A DNA stretch of 64,000 nt from the NCBI RefSeq assembly GCF_001904745.1, contig NZ_MRCD01000023.1:1-64000 (forward strand). Reading direction: 5' to 3'. The DNA is from Calothrix sp. HK-06. GTDB taxonomy: Bacteria > Cyanobacteriota > Cyanobacteriia > Cyanobacteriales > Nostocaceae. Position 1 is the first letter of the stretch. Every line of letters begins with the position of its first letter. A model generated the notes under the pieces. It worked only from the letters and a program-made list of their open reading frames with translations, searched no databases and had not been told where the DNA came from. Positions 36,915 to 44,681 of the stretch are shown piece by piece. Both the position numbers and the translations under genes were made by a program.

Positions 36915-38798
36915 CTATTTGTACGATAATATACATGCGCCTTGAACGCGAGTAACGGCGCCGTATAATTTCATATTCGTTTGGTTAAAAATTATTACAT
37001 GCACTTGACTAGATAGGTTGATTTCGGCGTTGATTTGTTCTATTAGTTCTGCGTCTGGTTGGTAGTTGGCGCCTGTTCCTCGAACAAAACGACGAATAAT
37101 TCCAAGTACATATAAAGGTTTATCTGGAAAAATTTTTGTTCGCTTTCTAACTAAATACGCTTTACCCACAGATAAATAATTCGATAACTGTTCAGTAATT
37201 TGCTGCACTTCAACTGGTAATAAGTCATGGGCAATAAATTTATCGGTGTGGTTGACGTGCTGACGTTCTAGTTGAAATAGTTTGAATGATGGTTGATACT
37301 GTTGACGAAGTAATAAATATTTGTTCGCTTGGTCGGGTTGTGAACAGCGCATATAGAAACCGTAAAGTATTTCGCAGCTTGGTATTACTAACTCTGGGTC
37401 GAGGTCTATAGCTTTGTTCAGGTAGTCAATACCTTTACCATCATAGTTTTGCAGCAATATTCTCCCTAACTCGTAATTCGCTTTAGCATGGTTAGGGTCA
37501 GATGCTAGCAACGAGGAAAATATTTTTATAGCAGCTTCTTGAGATTGAAACTTTTCTGTTAAAACACCCTGTTTCCATGCTTGTTCGGGAGTTAAAGTAT
37601 ATTTATATGCTTTTGCTTCTAATGCCGTTAAGTTTTGCCGTTGATACAGTAGTCTAACGTGCATTTTTTGCCAATATGAAGCAATTTCTCGCTTCCACTG
37701 CTCATCTAGATATGCAGCAAAGCTAAATAATGTCTCGTCAAAGAAGTATTCTGCTGCTGTTTCTTCAATATATGCAGGTAGTTTATTAGTATTATCTGCA
37801 TTGATGAGATATGCCATTGCTTCAAGACGTTCTGATAAGCAAGGGTGAGTATCATCGTTATTGGTAATGTCTGAACAAGCTAACCCTAACCATTTAACTG
37901 CGTCATGAGTTTTAATATCTGTTCTCAAAGCTTGCAGCAGTTTAGTTATTGTACCATTCGGCGCCTCGGAGCTATGAATTGCTTTTTCATAAATATTTTT
38001 CCAGAATACTTCATGTAAAAACGAGTTATGTATATATATATTAATTAATTCTTCTGCTGAAGTTTCAATGCCACATATTTCAACCGAACGTCTATCTGCT
38101 TCGTACTCTTGTGCGCGTGCGAGTGCGAAAGAATAAGCGTTAAAATATGGTTCGTACCATTGAAAAAAATACTTAAATAGAAAAAAGTCCCCAGTAGAAG
38201 CTAATTGATACCAAGTTCGTCGCACTCGGTAAACCCATCCAGAAAAGCGACTGTGGTTTCCAGATAAATGTCCTAACTCATGAGCTATTGTCGAACGAAA
38301 CTGTTCAACACTCAATGATTGTAGTAACGGCAACCCTAATAATAAGTAGTTTTTCTGCCAACCCAGAAAACCTAAACGCGGTATTTGTAAAACACCCGCA
38401 TTATGCTCATAAGTTAATAATATATGGTGAATTCGAGGCGCCTTTAATATTTCTCTAATTTCATCAATAATCGCAAACAGGTCTGGTAGCTGTTGACGGT
38501 ATAATTCTAAACCCTTTGGACGCTGGAATTTCACCCAAAATAATCGAATAATGCCAATTATTAATATAATAATTATATAGTCAATACGTTTAACTAAATA
38601 ATCTAATTGCGTTGATACAATAAAATTTCTTAAAGTCCATATCCCACCGCACATTAATAAAAATACAGATGTAATATAAGCATACCCTAGTATTGCTAGC
38701 AAAAAAACGCGCAGCTTATAGTAAGAAGGGTTTTGCCGAGCATATTTCTCTATTTTCTGAACTATTACGTTAAATTGCTCTCGCTGTTGAATATTCAT
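36915..38798 (-). CDS. M48 family metalloprotease with TPR-like repeats
   Basis: A 627-residue membrane protease. Two N-terminal membrane segments (about residues 30-50 and 70-90) precede the peptidase domain with zinc motif HELGHLSGNH and the third ligand Glu in AQEYEADRRS. The C-terminal half contains TPR-like repeats (EAAIKIFSSLLASDPNHAKANYELG, GIDYLNKAIDLDPELVIPS in shorter blocks). The M48 family includes HtpX and related membrane-protein quality-control proteases. Its ATG overlaps the stop of a short upstream frame (ATGA). Confidence 0.87.
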   Translation of the reverse strand: MNIQQREQFNVIVQKIEKYARQNPSYYKLRVFLLAILGYAYITSVFLLMCGGIWTLRNFIVSTQLDYLVKRIDYIIIILIIGIIRLFWVKFQRPKGLELYRQQLPDLFAIIDEIREILKAPRIHHILLTYEHNAGVLQIPRLGFLGWQKNYLLLGLPLLQSLSVEQFRSTIAHELGHLSGNHSRFSGWVYRVRRTWYQLASTGDFFLFKYFFQWYEPYFNAYSFALARAQEYEADRRSVEICGIETSAEELINIYIHNSFLHEVFWKNIYEKAIHSSEAPNGTITKLLQALRTDIKTHDAVKWLGLACSDITNNDDTHPCLSERLEAMAYLINADNTNKLPAYIEETAAEYFFDETLFSFAAYLDEQWKREIASYWQKMHVRLLYQRQNLTALEAKAYKYTLTPEQAWKQGVLTEKFQSQEAAIKIFSSLLASDPNHAKANYELGRILLQNYDGKGIDYLNKAIDLDPELVIPSCEILYGFYMRCSQPDQANKYLLLRQQYQPSFKLFQLERQHVNHTDKFIAHDLLPVEVQQITEQLSNYLSVGKAYLVRKRTKIFPDKPLYVLGIIRRFVRGTGANYQPDAELIEQINAEINLSSQVHVIIFNQTNMKLYGAVTRVQGACILSYK

Positions 38799-38974
38799 CT
38801 ATCTTCTTCTTTGTAAGTCATACAGGACTTTTTCTTTGCATACCAACGTTTAGGTTTACCAGGATTTTTTCTTTTAGCTAGCACAATTAATCTTTCTGCT
38901 GTATCTTGTGATACCAGTTTTAATAATTTTTGCTGTAGTGGCACACATTCAATATCAATACGTGTTTCTTTATA
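38796..38974 (-). pseudogene. Short 3' gene fragment upstream of the M48 protease gene
   Basis: A minus-strand frame of about 58 codons, including CVPLQQKLLKLVSQDTAERL and a lysine-rich tail, ends with TGA overlapping the protease ATG. It has no ATG or suitably placed GTG and is closed upstream by a TAG, so it looks like the surviving end of an older gene once translationally coupled to the protease. I do not recognise its family. Confidence 0.35.
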
Positions 38975-39206
38975 CTAAGCATTAATTTAATAACGATATG
39001 TATATATAAAGATGAATAAGCCAATAAAGATAATAAATCCAATCGACGTAAGCATTTCTAGCACCCGGTAATACGTTCATAAGATAAAAAGAATATTCAT
39101 TTGTTGAGCAATTAACTATGCCCGTAAATATAATGATTCACTATTATTGAGTCAAATTTATTAAGTAGATGTATGTAATTGCAGTTTCAATATGAAGAGT
39201 ATAAAA

Positions 39207-39239
39207 AGAATCCCGGTTTCTTGAAAAAACCGGGATTCT
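39207..39239 (-). terminator. Rho-independent terminator of the MscS gene
   Basis: AGAATCCCGGTTT pairs with AAACCGGGATTCT; read on the minus strand it is followed by a T run. It lies 19 bp beyond the stop of the channel gene. The core resembles the dispersed AGAAACCNGGTTTCT palindrome, which may have been recruited here. Confidence 0.8.
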
Positions 39240-39257
39240 AAATGTAAATGATAATAA

Positions 39258-40124
39258 TTATGAGGGTATTAATGCGGCACCATTAGACCCTTTAGTTAGT
39301 CCATTCAGGCTAAATGCTTCAACAGGAACTGGATATTCAGCTTGAGTGAATGTTTCGCGAATTGTCTTATTAGTATCGAAGTACACTTGCCAGTAATGGT
39401 CATTATTGCAATAAGGACGTACTACCAAGACTGGGCCAGCAGCCTCAAATTTCAGAATTTCGATGTCGGGTGCAGGAGAGCTAAGAACGTTTGGAATAGT
39501 GCTAACTCGTTCTCTCAAGCGCCGAATTGCGTCGTTATGGTCTACGCTATGGTTTAGTTGAGCTACTAAATCAACACGTCGATAGGCATTGGTAGAGAAG
39601 TTTTGGATGTTATCGGAGAAAATTTTGTTATTACCGACAATTGTCATCACGTTGTCAGGGGTATTAATAGAAGTGGCAAACAATCCAATTTCGTGGACAG
39701 TTCCCGTTACACCACCTGCACAAATAAAATCACCAACTTTGAATGGACGGAAGAGTACTAGGAATGCACCAGCAGCAAAGTTTGCTAGTAGTCCACCCCA
39801 TGCGGCGCCAATTGCTACACCTGCTGCTGCGAGTAATGCAGCAAATGATGTGGTTTCAATTCCGAAGAAACCTAGTAAAGCGACAATTAATATCACCCGT
39901 AATGTTACGGAGATAATGTTAGTTAGGTAACTAATGAGTGTCGCATCTACATGTTGATTACGGAATACACGCCGTAATAGTCTTGTCGCAAAGTCTATAA
40001 GCTTTTGACCGACTATCCACAGTGCGATAGCGCCTAAAATTTTCAGTCCAAACGTGGTCAATAGTGAAACAGCCACTGTACCAATTTGATTGATATCCAT
40101 AAATACAAAAGATACGAATCTCAT
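39258..40124 (-). CDS. Small-conductance mechanosensitive channel (MscS family)
   Basis: About 288 residues from the Met at 40124 (or 280 from that at 40100); the longer frame to 40160 adds an unlikely polar tail. Three membrane segments precede the pore-lining TM3 with the Ala/Gly-rich FAALLAAAGVAIGAAWGGLLANFAAGAFLVLFRPF, given here as the key feature at roughly residues 95-130. The beta domain follows (GDFICAGGVTGTVHEIGLFAT) and an alpha/beta cytoplasmic end. It releases solutes on hypo-osmotic shock. A terminator follows immediately. Confidence 0.9.
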   Translation of the reverse strand: MRFVSFVFMDINQIGTVAVSLLTTFGLKILGAIALWIVGQKLIDFATRLLRRVFRNQHVDATLISYLTNIISVTLRVILIVALLGFFGIETTSFAALLAAAGVAIGAAWGGLLANFAAGAFLVLFRPFKVGDFICAGGVTGTVHEIGLFATSINTPDNVMTIVGNNKIFSDNIQNFSTNAYRRVDLVAQLNHSVDHNDAIRRLRERVSTIPNVLSSPAPDIEILKFEAAGPVLVVRPYCNNDHYWQVYFDTNKTIRETFTQAEYPVPVEAFSLNGLTKGSNGAALIPS

Positions 40125-40349
40125 GATGTCTTTATTAAGACAATACATAAAATTTGTCACATCAGCGCAAAATTACTTATTTTTTTTATTAAATAAATGT
40201 TAAATCAATTTGGCTAAATATTAAAAAAATATTAAAAAATTTAATATTTTTTTGTAAAGTTTCTGCACTTTCTACTGAGTTTGTGCAGTCAAGTACTAGT
40301 ACCTAGATGATAAAGGTGCGATACTTCAAAAAAGTAATTTCAAAGCATT

Positions 40350-41603
40350 ATGGAAATCAAACTTTTTGGTCTGCCCGCTGAAAAAGGTAGATGGTTATTT
40401 ATACCTCTTGGTTTAACGGTACTATTGTGTTTGGGTACGGTGTATTCGTGGAGTATTTTCAGAAAACCTCTTGAAAAATTACTTAACATTGGCGCCACAG
40501 AAAGTTTGTTACCTTTTACTGTACTATTGGTAGTTTTTGCAGTATTAATGCCAATTACAGGATTTTACATCAATCGCTTTGGCGCCCGTTTAATTACAGC
40601 AGTTGGAGGGGTAATAACCGGGTTGGGTTATATTCTTTCGAGTTTTGAAGGTAATATAACTACATTAACTTTTACTTACGGTGTGATTGCTGGTGTAGGA
40701 GTTGGAATTGTATATGGTGTACCGTTAGCGGTAGTAGCTAAATGGTTTCCTGATAAAAAGGGTTTGGCTGTTGGGTTAACTGTAATTGGGTTTGGTTTGT
40801 CTCCGTTAATTACAGCACCTTTAGCAAAATCACTTATTGACACAAATGGTGTTAGGCAAACCTTTGTAATTCTAGGTGTTGCTTTTACTGTAATAATTCT
40901 GGCAATTTCAACAGTTTTACAAACACCACCGACAGGTTGGAAACCTCAAGGTTTTCATGCTTCTGCTAAAACAACCAGTACAGTTAACGAAAGAGTACCA
41001 ATGCTCTCTAGTGGCTCATTTTATGGGTTATGGTTGTGCTACGCTATCGGTTCCTTTGCTGGACTTGCTGCAATTGGTATTGCTAGTCCCCTCGCACAAG
41101 AAATTGTCAAGCTCGATGCGGCAACTGCTGCTTCGTTAGTATCTTTGTTTGCTATATTTAACGGCGTCGGCAGACCTTTCTTTGGTTGGTTCACTGACCG
41201 CTTCAGTCCTAAATATGGAGCAATATTAGCATTTGTACTAATATTAATCGCTTCGATTATGATGTTGAAGGTTGGGCCAGGTGATGCTTTGACTTATAAG
41301 CTCGCTTTTGCACTGTTTTATTTTTCGTTAGGAGGGTGGTTGGCAATTGCACCAACTTCTACGTTAACTTTGTTTAATCCTGAAAATTATGCCAAGAATT
41401 ATGGGATTGTTTTTACCGCGTATGGAGTGGGCGCCTTGGGTGGGACTTTACTCGCTGGTAGAATTAGAGATATTTTTGGTAGTTATACTAGTTTCTTTTA
41501 CCCTACTGCCGGTTTGGCGGTTTTGGGGATTGTGTTGGCTTTGTTTACTTTGAAGCGTAGTTCGGTTGTTGTAGGAAAAGACGTTGAGCGGATTGGTTTG
41601 TAA
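40350..41603 (+). CDS. OFA-family MFS transporter
   Basis: A 417-residue, 12-helix major facilitator of the oxalate/formate antiporter type. Recognisable are the N-terminal TVYSWSIFRKPLEKLL, the loop 2-3 motif INRFGARLITAVGG, VPLAVVAKWFPDKKGLAVGLT in the TM4-5 region, and the second-half loop GRPFFGWFTDRFSPKYG. OFA members move monocarboxylates or dicarboxylates; the substrate cannot be predicted. It stands alone and is convergent with the Yfr2-like RNA copy at 41645. Confidence 0.9.
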   Translation: MEIKLFGLPAEKGRWLFIPLGLTVLLCLGTVYSWSIFRKPLEKLLNIGATESLLPFTVLLVVFAVLMPITGFYINRFGARLITAVGGVITGLGYILSSFEGNITTLTFTYGVIAGVGVGIVYGVPLAVVAKWFPDKKGLAVGLTVIGFGLSPLITAPLAKSLIDTNGVRQTFVILGVAFTVIILAISTVLQTPPTGWKPQGFHASAKTTSTVNERVPMLSSGSFYGLWLCYAIGSFAGLAAIGIASPLAQEIVKLDAATAASLVSLFAIFNGVGRPFFGWFTDRFSPKYGAILAFVLILIASIMMLKVGPGDALTYKLAFALFYFSLGGWLAIAPTSTLTLFNPENYAKNYGIVFTAYGVGALGGTLLAGRIRDIFGSYTSFFYPTAGLAVLGIVLALFTLKRSSVVVGKDVERIGL

Positions 41604-41644
41604 AGGGTAAGGACTGAAGTCCTCATTACAAAAAGGGGGAAAAG

Positions 41645-41719
41645 CAAAAAGCGCTTGGACGTGTGACCGTGTTTCCACTCCAAGCGCTTTCTGTTTTCAA
41701 CTTACTCCTCACACACTCC
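41645..41719 (-). ncRNA. Yfr2-like small RNA, copy 1
   Basis: On the minus strand a ~75-nt RNA would begin AGGAGTGTGTGAGGAGTAAG, then form a stem AAAGCGCTTGGA / TCCAAGCGCTTT whose loop contains GTGGAAACAC, and end in TTTTTGCTTTT. The GGAAACA loop is the hallmark of the cyanobacterial Yfr2 family. Two more copies (42405, 42635) conserve the 5' end, the loop and terminator; stem changes are compensated (a U-A pair here is C-G in copy 3). It overlaps nothing and is convergent with the MFS gene. Confidence 0.8.
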
Positions 41720-41722
41720 TAA

Positions 41723-41751
41723 AGAATATCCCTTGTTGTCGAATATGGCAA
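41723..41751 (-). promoter_or_regulatory. Promoter of Yfr2-like copy 1
   Basis: TTGCCA (-35, 41746-41751) and TATTCT (-10, 41723-41728) on the minus strand with a 17-bp spacer, two bases before the conserved AGGAGTG. The same arrangement precedes the other copies. Confidence 0.75.
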
Positions 41752-41817
41752 GTGTTTCTGACAACTTTTTGTAAAATCTTTCAAACCACTGTATAATCAT
41801 GTAACGATAGGCACCGT

Positions 41818-42051
41818 TTATCGTTTCTGGATAACTATATCGGGGTAACCTTGGTGTACTACAACATACTGCTCAATCCCAATATCCAGATTTGCGATGG
41901 CATCTGCATCCTTAGAAATAGTCGTCCTCTTGGCCGGAGTCTGACAATAAAAATATAAAGTTTTTTGCTTAGGGTCAAATTGTAGCTGACAAATACCCCA
42001 AAAAGGAAACCGATGCGCCCAAAATTGACAAATTAAATGAATGTAACTCAT
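41818..42051 (-). CDS. Small hypothetical protein
   Basis: A 77-residue soluble protein, with aromatic-rich N-terminus (IHLICQFWAHRFPFWGICQL) and a C-terminal VVVHQGYPDIVIQKR. The composition and the block LQFDPKQKTLYFYCQTP look like a real protein, and I believe similar ORFs occur in other cyanobacteria, but I cannot name a family. It lies between copies 1 and 2 of the Yfr2-like RNA on the same strand. Confidence 0.6.
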   Translation of the reverse strand: MSYIHLICQFWAHRFPFWGICQLQFDPKQKTLYFYCQTPAKRTTISKDADAIANLDIGIEQYVVVHQGYPDIVIQKR

Positions 42052-42404
42052 GCCTTACAGCTACTCCAGGAAAGGTGTAGATTTGTGAATCGCAATAATT
42101 AGTAAAAATTTTGTTTGATAGGCGCCATAAGAAAGCGCTAGGCTTTTGATTAAGGCTAACGCTAGAAAATATGGTGCATTCATTGAGAAAATTCCAAACT
42201 CCGAGTCTTTATCTAAAGCGACCCGTTTGAGTGCAGAGTTTTTAACTAGCTTTTAGATTCGCATCAAATACGCCTGTCTAATCGAACTTTAAGACTTTTT
42301 TCAGAATTGGGAACTTTATGTAGAGATATTACGTCCTCAATTTGCTGGAAATATTTTATACAAGTAAGTTGCTAAATATCAGATTTTTATATTTGTAGAA
42401 AGCA

Positions 42405-42477
42405 AAAAGCGCCTGGACGTGTGACCGTGTTTCCACTCCAAGCGCTTTCTGTTCTCAACTTACTCCTCACACACTCC
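42405..42477 (-). ncRNA. Yfr2-like small RNA, copy 2
   Basis: Same architecture as copy 1: 5' AGGAGTGTGTGAGGAGTAAG, stem GCGCTTGGA with TCCAGGCGC (one G-U wobble), loop with GGAAACA, and a terminal TTTTTGCTTT. The two copies are almost identical from the 5' end through the loop, whereas flanking DNA is unrelated. Confidence 0.82.
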
Positions 42478-42480
42478 TAT

Positions 42481-42509
42481 ATAATAGAGTGTTTTTAAAA
42501 TAAAACAAG
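42481..42509 (-). promoter_or_regulatory. Promoter of Yfr2-like copy 2
   Basis: CTTGTT (or TTGTTT) and TATTAT on the minus strand, 16-17 bp apart, two bases before AGGAGTG. Confidence 0.65.
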
Positions 42510-42542
42510 TAATGCTGGTGACACTTTGCTAACTGTACACCC

Positions 42543-42610
42543 AGAAACCGGGTTTATTATTACAACCTATACTAAAAAACCAAGTCTCTCAACAGAAACC
42601 CGGTTTCTCA
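42543..42610. repeat. Paired AGAAACCNGGTTTCT palindromes
   Basis: An incomplete AGAAACCGGGTTTATT at about 42543 and a complete AGAAACCCGGTTTCT near 42595 face each other across 40 bp. Other family members are at 4759, 48323, 51714, 58041, 58059 and 61328. Confidence 0.65.
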
Positions 42611-42634
42611 TTTCTCACATTTAAATAAAATACA

Positions 42635-42710
42635 AAAAGCGCCTGGACGTGTGACCGTGTTTCCACTCCAGACGCTTTATGTATTTTTCAACTTACTCCT
42701 CACACACTCC
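42635..42710 (-). ncRNA. Yfr2-like small RNA, copy 3
   Basis: The most divergent copy, with stem GCGTCTGGA pairing with TCCAGGCGC. Relative to copy 1 it has a U-A to C-G compensatory change plus a C-G to U-G wobble, so the stem is maintained. The 5' leader and the GGAAACA loop are unchanged, and it ends TTTTTG. It lies 60 bp downstream of the purH stop and has its own promoter. Confidence 0.82.
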
Positions 42711-42713
42711 TAT

Positions 42714-42742
42714 AGAATACTCTGGTTTTTTTCAAACCGCAA
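42714..42742 (-). promoter_or_regulatory. Promoter of Yfr2-like copy 3
   Basis: TTGCGG and TATTCT on the minus strand with exactly 17 bp between, two bases before AGGAGTG. Confidence 0.75.
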
Positions 42743-42770
42743 GTGTTATGCGTGACAGTTTTAAAATTGG

Positions 42771-44309
42771 CTAATGCATGAAATGCCTAATTCCTGTGAA
42801 CACCATTATTAAACCTAGTTCGTTTGCGGCTTTGATAGAGTCTTCATCGCGGACACTGCCACCAGGTTGAACGATGGCTTTAATTCCAGCAGAAGCAGCA
42901 GTACGCACCGAGTCATCAAACGGAAAGAACGCATCACTGGCAAGGAATGCATTTTCGGCGCCACCGAGAGCTTGTTCGAGAGCAATTTTCACAGAACCAA
43001 CACGGTTCATTTGTCCGGCGCCAATACCAAGGGTAGTATAGTCGCGTGCGATAACGATGGCGTTTGATTTAACGTGTTTACAAACTTTCCAGGCAAATAG
43101 TAATTCTTCGAGTTCTGTGTCAGATGGTTTTTTATCGGTGACGACATTCCATTTACTTGTGTCCGCAATAATATCATCGGCGCCTTGAACAAGAAAACCA
43201 CCTGCAACAGCTTTGATGGTTTGCTTCGGACCTGTGAGCAAGTCAGGTAAAATTAATACCCTCACATTTGCCTTTTTTGCCAATATCTCTTGTGCTTCGT
43301 TATCACACCCTGGTGCAACTACACATTCTAAGAATATCTTTGTTAACTCAGTAGCGGTTGCCGCATCAATTGGTTGGTTGAGTGCGACAATTCCACCAAA
43401 CGCGGATACTGCATCAGCGTTATAAGCTTTTGTATATGCTTCGTGGATTGTATTTCCAATAGCGGTACCACAAGGATTTGTATGTTTAATGATTGTCGCA
43501 GCAGGTTTATCGGTAAATTCAGCGATAATTTGGCGTGCAGCTTCTAAATCAACCAAATTATTGTAGCTAAGTTCCTTTCCTTGAAGTTTACTCGCTGCTG
43601 CCCATCCAGTTGCTGTGCTAGCAGTTTGATACCATCCAGCTTGTTGATGGGGGTTTTCTCCGTAGCGTAAAGCTTGAATTTGCTTGCCGGAAATACTGTA
43701 TTGTTGTGGTAATGTTTCGGTTGAAGTTAGATTACCAAGATATTCTGATATGGCTTGGTCGTAACTCGAAGTATGTAAAAATCCTTTGAGCGCACATTTT
43801 TGACGAAACTCTAACGATGAGGCGCCATTTTGTCGTAATTCTTGTAGATACTCATTATATTGAGCGGGGTCACATAAAACAGTTAAATGAGCAAAATTTT
43901 TCGATGCTGCTCGTAACATCGCAGGGCCACCAATATCAATTTGTTCTACAGCATCAGCTAAAGTTACACCCGGTTTTGCAATGGTTTCTTCAAAAGGGTA
44001 AAGATTTACTACAACTAAATCAATAGGACGAATTTGATTTTCTTCTAAATCTGTTACATCCTGGGGAATGTCACGACGTGCTAATATTCCACCGTGAATA
44101 CGTGGATGCAGTGTTTTAACTCTTCCACCTAATATTTCTGGTGAACCAGTATAATCAGCAACTTTAGTTACTGGTAAACCTGCATCCTTTAAAGCTTTAG
44201 CGGTACCTCCACTGCTAACTATATCAAAGCCAAATTCTTCTACTAAACTTTTTGCTAGGTCGATTAAACCTGTTTTATTCGATACACTCAGCAGTGCTAG
44301 AGGCGCCAT
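42771..44309 (-). CDS. purH: Bifunctional AICAR transformylase / IMP cyclohydrolase
   Basis: Last two steps of IMP synthesis. About 512 residues from the ATG at 44307-44309, which has AGGAAG ten bases upstream; the in-frame TTG at 44318 is too close to that site. The N-terminal IMP cyclohydrolase domain has LLSVSNKTGL, SSGGTAKALKDAG, and GGRVKTLHPRIHGGIL; the C-terminal transformylase has LRYGENPHQQAGWY, IIKHTNPCGTA, and KHVKSNAIVIAR, ending with the typical FTGIRHF-MH. Length is normal. Three Yfr2-like RNAs follow on the same strand, each with its own promoter. Confidence 0.95.
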   Translation of the reverse strand: MAPLALLSVSNKTGLIDLAKSLVEEFGFDIVSSGGTAKALKDAGLPVTKVADYTGSPEILGGRVKTLHPRIHGGILARRDIPQDVTDLEENQIRPIDLVVVNLYPFEETIAKPGVTLADAVEQIDIGGPAMLRAASKNFAHLTVLCDPAQYNEYLQELRQNGASSLEFRQKCALKGFLHTSSYDQAISEYLGNLTSTETLPQQYSISGKQIQALRYGENPHQQAGWYQTASTATGWAAASKLQGKELSYNNLVDLEAARQIIAEFTDKPAATIIKHTNPCGTAIGNTIHEAYTKAYNADAVSAFGGIVALNQPIDAATATELTKIFLECVVAPGCDNEAQEILAKKANVRVLILPDLLTGPKQTIKAVAGGFLVQGADDIIADTSKWNVVTDKKPSDTELEELLFAWKVCKHVKSNAIVIARDYTTLGIGAGQMNRVGSVKIALEQALGGAENAFLASDAFFPFDDSVRTAASAGIKAIVQPGGSVRDEDSIKAANELGLIMVFTGIRHFMH

Positions 44310-44371
44310 AATTCTCAAGCTTCCTTTGTCAAATTTAAATTAGGAGCAAAGAATATTTTACAGAGTAACGG

Positions 44372-44530
44372 TTACTGTGGCTTTTTTTGCTGATTTTTGG
44401 CGCCGTTGTTATCATTATCTTTTGCTTTTGCGTCTTGGCAACAGCCACCATCATCCCAATCATCACCATGATTATGATTACGGTTGCAAATCTTAACGTT
44501 CCCTTTAGCTGTTTTGTCGATATCAGACAT
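44372..44530 (-). CDS. 52-residue Cys/His/Asp-rich small protein
   Basis: A small frame from ATG (44528-44530) encodes MSDIDKTAKGNVKICNRNHN then HGDDWDDGGCCQDAKAKDND and a Gln/Lys tail. The centre holds three Cys, two His and a run of Asp, suggesting metal binding or a precursor-type peptide; the GG-CC step recalls double-glycine leader peptides but there is no processing gene nearby. It lies 63 bp upstream of purH on the same strand. No family recognised; the translation start lacks a strong ribosome binding site. Confidence 0.5.
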   Translation of the reverse strand: MSDIDKTAKGNVKICNRNHNHGDDWDDGGCCQDAKAKDNDNNGAKNQQKKPQ

Positions 44531-44604
44531 GGCTAAATTTTACCTACTGTTGAGATGCACAATGCCAAGTATAAACGATAAACGGCAATTAGCGGCAATT
44601 AGCG

Positions 44605-44681
44605 GCAACGGATGATGAACGGATGTAACGGATAAGTTACTCGTCAAATCAACTATCCGTTACATCCGTTGTATCCGTTGC
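44605..44681. repeat. GCAACGGAT palindromic element, copy 4
   Basis: GCAACGGATGATGAACGGAT to ATCCGTTGC, preceded by AATTAGCGGCAATTAGCGGC units. The right arm supplies the last residues (LQRIQRM) and stop of the antiporter gene at 44660. Confidence 0.82.

Noticed and set aside
41645-42720. Plus-strand Yfr1 copies based on ACTCCTCACAC
   Set aside because: On the plus strand no conserved terminator follows the motif in all three copies, whereas the minus strand has conserved promoters, loop and T-runs. The motif is the complement within a Yfr2-like RNA.
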